Shown: positions 7,401-10,932 of the stretch, one piece after another
How the letters are laid out: every line of letters begins with the position of its first letter
Position numbering within the stretch: the first letter of the stretch is position 1
From: Flavobacteriales bacterium
Lineage (GTDB): Bacteria > Bacteroidota > Bacteroidia > Flavobacteriales_D > Sanyastnellaceae
Assembly: GCA_947457285.1 (NCBI GenBank)
Contig: CANGVZ010000040.1
Location: 1 to 10,932, forward strand
Direction: 5' to 3'
Length of the DNA stretch: 10,932 nt
Made by a program: the position numbers and the translations under genes
Notes under the pieces: model-generated
Seen by the model: only the letters and a program-made list of their open reading frames with translations
Databases searched by the model: none
Told to the model about the DNA's origin: nothing

Positions 7401-8492
7401 CTATTTTTTATGCATTATCAATTCTTCACTTCCATCTAAGCCTTCAAGAATCTCCACCCATTCAGTGCCCTTAATTCCAATTCTCACGGTTCTCGGCGAT
7501 TCCTCACCTTTCACTTGAATGGTGTTTGCATAACTCAGATAAGTTCGCGGAACAAGCAAAGCATTATTCTTTTCGCCAACAATTATATTCGCTTCTAGTC
7601 TGGTTCCAATCAACGAAAACGAAGGAATACTATCGAATAAAAGGTCACAGATATAACTCTGGCTTGCTTCATCGTATAGTGGATATAATTTGTGTACTCT
7701 CGCCGTCTCTACTTTTCCTCCATTCACGTTCAATGAGACAAAAGCTTCTTGTCCCATTGCTATTCGACTAACCACCGTTTCATCTACATTTAACTTAGCT
7801 ACGATTGAAGTAAGATTCGCAATCTCCGCAATCACGTCGCCCTTTTTTACAAAATCACCATTTTTCCTATTGACTCGTATGCACGTGCCTGCCACGGGAA
7901 TGCGAACTTTGTTATAGCCACTTAGGCTCTCATTGACTTCCTTTAGCGCTCTTTGAGAAATTTCTGACTGCATAGCCTGCTGTTTTGAAAGTCTAAGCTT
8001 TTCCTTTAGAGCATTCAGATTAGAAAGAGCAGTAGAAAAGGCTAATTCAGCATTTTCTAACTCCAATGCTGATACGCTATTTGTACTTCTAAGTGATCGG
8101 TATCGCTGTACATTTCGTTCCTCTTGTGCCTTCTTCACCTCTGCTAATTCAATATTAGCAGTGAGCTCTCTTATTGCAGGTGCATTATCTGATAAATTAG
8201 AAAGGGCGATAGCAAGCTGCTTATCTGCGGCACTCGCATTTGCGTTGTTCGAGGCGTTATCAATAACCGCAAAAACATCACCCTCCAAAACACTCATCCC
8301 TTCGGAAACCTTTATCTCAGTTATATAACCATCGACCTGGGCAGTCAACTGATAACGAACGTTTGCATCCAAAGCTCCAGATGCAAAGATTGTTTCTACA
8401 ACCTTATCACGCTTCGGCCTTACCGACTCCGATTTACTCCCACATGCCGTTAACACCATCATTGAAAGTAGCAATAGAAAATTATTTCTCAT
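7401..8492 (-). CDS. Periplasmic adaptor (membrane fusion protein), lipoprotein
   Basis: This 363-residue adaptor links the inner-membrane permease to the outer-membrane channel. A lipoprotein signal ends in LTAC with the lipid-modified cysteine at residue 17, so the protein is probably anchored by lipid rather than by a transmembrane helix. Two half lipoyl motifs, GYITEIKVSEGMSVLEGDVFAVID (55-78) and VAGTCIRVNRKNGDFVKKGDVI (200-221), flank an alpha-helical hairpin rich in coiled-coil heptads (about 88-192). A beta-barrel domain (about 228-300) and a membrane-proximal domain (about 305-363, with LLVPRTYL) follow. This is the MacA/HlyD order. The ATG at 8492 overlaps the stop of the outer-membrane factor gene by 4 bases (ATGA), and the stop is 3 bp before the permease start, so all these genes should be translated from one message. 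Confidence 0.93.
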   Translation of the reverse strand: MRNNFLLLLSMMVLTACGSKSESVRPKRDKVVETIFASGALDANVRYQLTAQVDGYITEIKVSEGMSVLEGDVFAVIDNASNNANASAADKQLAIALSNLSDNAPAIRELTANIELAEVKKAQEERNVQRYRSLRSTNSVSALELENAELAFSTALSNLNALKEKLRLSKQQAMQSEISQRALKEVNESLSGYNKVRIPVAGTCIRVNRKNGDFVKKGDVIAEIANLTSIVAKLNVDETVVSRIAMGQEAFVSLNVNGGKVETARVHKLYPLYDEASQSYICDLLFDSIPSFSLIGTRLEANIIVGEKNNALLVPRTYLSYANTIQVKGEESPRTVRIGIKGTEWVEILEGLDGSEELIMHKK

Positions 8493-9775
8493 AATCCATT
8501 ATTAATTATTGCAGTCTGTAAGGCTAACGAAGCCTTTGCTGCGTGCTCATTTATTTCTGCTTGTATCTTATTCAACTGTACCTGCAACAGTCTCTCTAAT
8601 GGTATCAAGCCTTGATTGAATTGATCTAATGCAAATTCAAAATTGGCTTGTTCCAACAATCTTATTTCGGATAGACTCCTCAACTCCTTTTCCACTCTAT
8701 TCCATTCCAGTTGCTGCTCCAATCCTTTATTCTTAGTAGATAATAAGGTTTGTTCATATTGAGTCGAAGCAATTCCAAACCGCAGTTTTTGATTTCTTGC
8801 ATTCGTAAGCTTCTGTACATTCGTTGGGAAGTCCCATGTCAGCCTCAAGCCTATGTAATTACTATTAATCCATCGCTGATTATTATCAAAAAAACGTTCG
8901 TTGCTATTATTCTGATAAGCGAAAGAAGAAACAAATGATAATACCGGCAATTGATCCAATTTTGCGGCTCGCCAAGCGCTTTTTGCATAGAGCATGTCAA
9001 GTCTTCTCAAATCGATTTCCCGAGAATCATTGGAGTTACTTGGAAGCTCTGAGGATTCAATTACACCCGCAATTTTCACTTTTTTTCCAATCAAATTCTC
9101 CAAAAGCAGCAATGTGGCGTCGTATTGCTTTTGATTATTATTTATGAGATTGGTTTGTTGAAGTAAAAAAATCTGTGCTTCATTTACGTCGCTCTGCCTT
9201 ACCAGACCCTCCTTTTCCTTAGCCTGCACAGCTTGATAAATACTGTCAGCGATCAAGTAGTTTTTTTCGAGTAATTGTTTTTGTACTTCTAAATGAATAA
9301 GGGTGAAATAGTATGATCCCAGTGCGTTTCGAATGTCTCTTTTCGTAAGATCACCTTGTATCTGCACTTTTTCATAGTTTACTTCGGCCATTCGCACCTC
9401 GCCCCATCTACCCGGAGCAATAAGATCCAATTGTGGTGTCACAGTCAAAGTAGAAATGTATTGCTGACCAAAAACAACTTCTCTAAAGGTACCCGGGGCA
9501 CCACCGAAGACTTCAGCGGGTATGAAGTTGACAGGCAGTTCAGTGTTATCAATCAATGATGCATTAATTGGTAGCCTCGGATTTAGAATATTGCCATAAG
9601 ATGCCTGCTTAGTAAGTTTAGCTACCGTTAATTCCTGTCTTTGTATCTTGAGTGAAAACGCGGCGGTGTCCGCCAATTGATACAAATCTTGTAGACTGGT
9701 CACTTGTATTTGAGCAACACTCGAAATACAAATAAGCATGGATAAAAAAACCGAGAAAAATCTGAAATGCTTCAT
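8489..9775 (-). CDS. TolC-like outer-membrane efflux protein
   Basis: This 428-residue protein would form the trimeric outer-membrane channel and periplasmic tunnel of the exporter. A signal peptide (1-21, cleavage after SVA) is followed by two alpha-helical repeats of the outer-membrane efflux family. These long amphipathic helices are seen in SLQDLYQLADTAAFSLKIQRQ near the N-terminus and again in EQANFEFALDQFNQGLIPLERLLQVQ near the C-terminus. Beta-strand segments (GQQYISTLTVTPQLDL at about 103-118 and YIGLRLTWDFP in the second half) interrupt them. The GGAPGTFREVVFGQQY region resembles Bacteroidetes TolC homologues. I start at ATG 9775, which gives a compact MKHFRFF signal peptide; a GTG at 9784 would add three residues and is less likely. 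It begins 85 bp after the response-regulator stop, the only real gap in this block, and may have its own control there. Confidence 0.92.
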   Translation of the reverse strand: MKHFRFFSVFLSMLICISSVAQIQVTSLQDLYQLADTAAFSLKIQRQELTVAKLTKQASYGNILNPRLPINASLIDNTELPVNFIPAEVFGGAPGTFREVVFGQQYISTLTVTPQLDLIAPGRWGEVRMAEVNYEKVQIQGDLTKRDIRNALGSYYFTLIHLEVQKQLLEKNYLIADSIYQAVQAKEKEGLVRQSDVNEAQIFLLQQTNLINNNQKQYDATLLLLENLIGKKVKIAGVIESSELPSNSNDSREIDLRRLDMLYAKSAWRAAKLDQLPVLSFVSSFAYQNNSNERFFDNNQRWINSNYIGLRLTWDFPTNVQKLTNARNQKLRFGIASTQYEQTLLSTKNKGLEQQLEWNRVEKELRSLSEIRLLEQANFEFALDQFNQGLIPLERLLQVQLNKIQAEINEHAAKASLALQTAIINNGL

Positions 9776-9783
9776 ATTGCTCA

Positions 9784-9843
9784 CGAAAGTAGATTCGAAA
9801 CGAATCCTTCACGGTGACTTTAGTCCCCATTAGGACAAAAGTC
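9784..9843 (-). promoter_or_regulatory. Inverted repeats upstream of exporter genes (candidate operator or leader)
   Basis: The gap ahead of the outer-membrane factor gene holds two dyads. Arms GACTTTAGTCC (9816-9826) and GGACAAAAGTC (9833-9843) pair in 10 of 11 positions around a 6-base centre. GATTCG-AAA-CGAATC (9792-9806) is a perfect 6-bp dyad. On the minus strand, 9791-9784 reads TACTTTCG, one base off the Bacteroidetes -7 consensus, but no TTG lies at the right distance and it would leave almost no leader before the start at 9775. A regulator-binding site or an RNA leader structure is inferred from position only. Confidence 0.4.
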
Positions 9844-9860
9844 CGAGTGAGCGGTTCACA

Positions 9861-10619
9861 TCAGGAGGTGGCCAGCCATTCCAAAAAATCGCTCACGCGA
9901 TTGCGACTCACCTCCATCACAAAATCCATTGGCATGATTGGCACCACTTCCAATTTTCTATTAAACAAACTAACCGTTTCTTTCACAAACCCTCGATTAA
10001 TGATCACTTGACGGCTGATGCGATAAAACTCCATTCCTACGATGGACTCAAAATAGTCCATTGTCTGATCTACGGGATATGCTTTGCCCTCGAACGTCTT
10101 CAAATAACTTATTTCATTTTGCTTGTAAAAGAGGCATATATCATCAATTCGGATAGGGATAATCTTGTCTCTATAATACACAAGAATAGATCTTACCTTT
10201 CTAACTTTTGAAATATCTCCAAGAAAACGATTCATATCGCCAGTGGGCGGAGTCATCATTTTTTTTAGCTGAAAATATTTCTCCAAAGCTTTAAAAATAT
10301 CTTCTCTTGCAAAGGGCTTGAGAATATAATCAATACCATTATTCTTTATCGCATCCAATGCAAATTCATTGAACGCAGTGCAAAAAATCACAGGACATGA
10401 AATTTGTACGGTTCGATAGATATCAAAACTAATCCCATCTTGAAGTTGAATATCACTAAACACAAGATCGGGGCTTGGTTGATTCTTAAAAAAATGAATA
10501 CTATCGGCTATTGACGGCAGTTTCGCGACAACCTCAATATCGTCAGAGTATCTTTTTATTTGATATTCCAAATCATCCGCAGTCAATTCCTCATCCTCAA
10601 TTATTAAAACCTTGATCAT
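9861..10619 (-). CDS. LytTR-family response regulator
   Basis: This 252-residue regulator has a receiver domain (about 1-118) with the acidic pocket E8/D9, the phospho-acceptor aspartate D56 (in VFSDIQL), the switch threonine T81 and the conserved lysine K101 (in ILKPF). A short linker leads to a LytTR DNA-binding domain (about 145-250) with FYRISRQVIINRGFV and a closing VSRNRVSDFLEWL. Phosphorylation by the adjacent kinase should control DNA binding. The ATG at 10619 overlaps the kinase stop by 4 bases (ATGA), so the two are coupled. The gene lies 85 bp upstream of the exporter genes on the same strand, making these a likely target, either in the 85-bp gap or upstream of the kinase gene outside the window. 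Its position is the only evidence for that target. Confidence 0.94.
   Translation of the reverse strand: MIKVLIIEDEELTADDLEYQIKRYSDDIEVVAKLPSIADSIHFFKNQPSPDLVFSDIQLQDGISFDIYRTVQISCPVIFCTAFNEFALDAIKNNGIDYILKPFAREDIFKALEKYFQLKKMMTPPTGDMNRFLGDISKVRKVRSILVYYRDKIIPIRIDDICLFYKQNEISYLKTFEGKAYPVDQTMDYFESIVGMEFYRISRQVIINRGFVKETVSLFNRKLEVVPIMPMDFVMEVSRNRVSDFLEWLATS
9883..9902 (-). terminator. Terminator-like hairpin inside the 3' end of the regulator gene
   Basis: Read on the minus strand, AATCGC-GTGA-GCGATT forms a perfect 6-bp stem closed by a GNRA-type tetraloop and is followed immediately by T residues (six Ts at 9888-9883, two shared with the stem). This is the form of an intrinsic terminator, or a partial one, for transcription entering from the kinase-regulator genes. 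It lies within the codons for the last dozen residues of the regulator, so it may simply be coding sequence. The stem is short, which makes complete termination unlikely. Confidence 0.3.
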
Positions 10620-10932
10620 GATAATAATGTTAATTTTATACCGAATGAATGTTCGGTCTCTATAATTTCTGGCGCCTCAGCACCTAGTAAAACAAAGCGT
10701 TCTATAAGATTTGTAAGCCCCGTACCTGTTGACTCCATGCGCTCGCCATCTAGTGGTATCAGCGTATTAGAAACTAGAATTGTATTTTCATCAAGTGCTT
10801 CAACACGTATTTCTAAAGGTGTATGTTTCGTGAGTCTATTATGCTTGAGTGCATTTTCAAAAAGACACTGAAATGTCAGAAAAGGCACATTCTTTTTCAG
10901 AATATTTCCACTTAATCCATTTTTTAAAAAGA
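10616..10932 (-). CDS. Sensor histidine kinase, LytS-type, C-terminal part only
   Basis: The reading frame is open to the right-hand window edge, so the 5' part (sensor, membrane segments and phospho-accepting histidine region) is not visible. What remains, about 104 residues, is the ATP-binding domain of the HATPase_c_5 type paired with LytTR regulators. The N-box is FENALKHN, preceded by VPFLTFQCL, which corresponds to the usual LPPLxLQxLVENA motif. A hydrophobic strand reads ENTILVSNTL, and the G-box is GTGLTNLIERFVLLG. The domain ends normally in GIKLTLLS with TGA overlapping the regulator's ATG by 4 bases. It should autophosphorylate and transfer phosphate to the regulator. An internal GTG at 10888 is not a credible start because homologous sequence continues upstream of it. 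Confidence 0.88.
   Translation of the reverse strand, partial: FLKNGLSGNILKKNVPFLTFQCLFENALKHNRLTKHTPLEIRVEALDENTILVSNTLIPLDGERMESTGTGLTNLIERFVLLGAEAPEIIETEHSFGIKLTLLS

Noticed and set aside
9776..9784. GTG at 9784 as the start of the outer-membrane factor gene
   Set aside because: The ATG at 9775 gives a more typical signal peptide with a basic N-terminus; the extra three residues add nothing.
10888..10932. GTG at 10888 as the true start of the kinase gene
   Set aside because: The frame stays open to the window edge and kinase-like sequence continues upstream, so the gene is simply cut by the window.

Overview
The window looks like Bacteroidota (Bacteroidetes) chromosome. The evidence is moderately AT-rich DNA, two SusC/FecA-type TonB-dependent outer-membrane receptors (one with an N-terminal carboxypeptidase-regulatory-like domain), a LytS/LytTR-type two-component pair, starts without strong Shine-Dalgarno sequences, and a Bacteroidetes-style promoter (TTG, 19 bp, TAnnTTTG) in front of the first gene. 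The order within the phylum cannot be fixed from the sequence; Cytophagales or a relative is a guess.

Layout. Positions 1-129 are non-coding, with a perfect palindrome, a degenerate 7-bp tandem array and the candidate promoter. Three plus-strand genes follow: a FecA-like receptor (130-2328), a small membrane-anchored protein of unknown function that starts with TTG (2369-2905), and a second receptor carrying a FRAP box (2978-5389). This block is plausibly an outer-membrane uptake locus for iron, chelates or heme-like ligands. Both ligands are inferred, not shown. Positions 5390-5502 separate two convergent gene blocks and consist largely of two different short tandem-repeat arrays. The second array runs into the last codons and stop of the neighbouring gene.

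The rest of the window is one minus-strand block, read from right to left: a histidine kinase C-terminus cut by the window edge (10932-10616), a LytTR response regulator (10619-9861), a TolC-like outer-membrane factor (9775-8489), a lipoprotein membrane-fusion protein (8492-7401), a MacB/LolC-like permease (7397-6174) and a LolD-like ATPase (6177-5503). Three junctions are 4-base ATGA overlaps and one is a 3-bp gap. Only the regulator-to-outer-membrane-factor junction is spaced (85 bp), and it is rich in inverted repeats. Together the last four genes encode a complete tripartite ABC exporter spanning both membranes. The kinase and regulator probably sense a signal and control it. The substrate is unknown.

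No RNA genes, CRISPR arrays, insertion sequences or broken genes were seen. The gene families are familiar. The less ordinary points are the repeat-filled intergenic regions, the structured junction ahead of the exporter genes, the FRAP-box receptor that lacks the expected histidine, and the uncharacterised 178-residue protein between the receptors.
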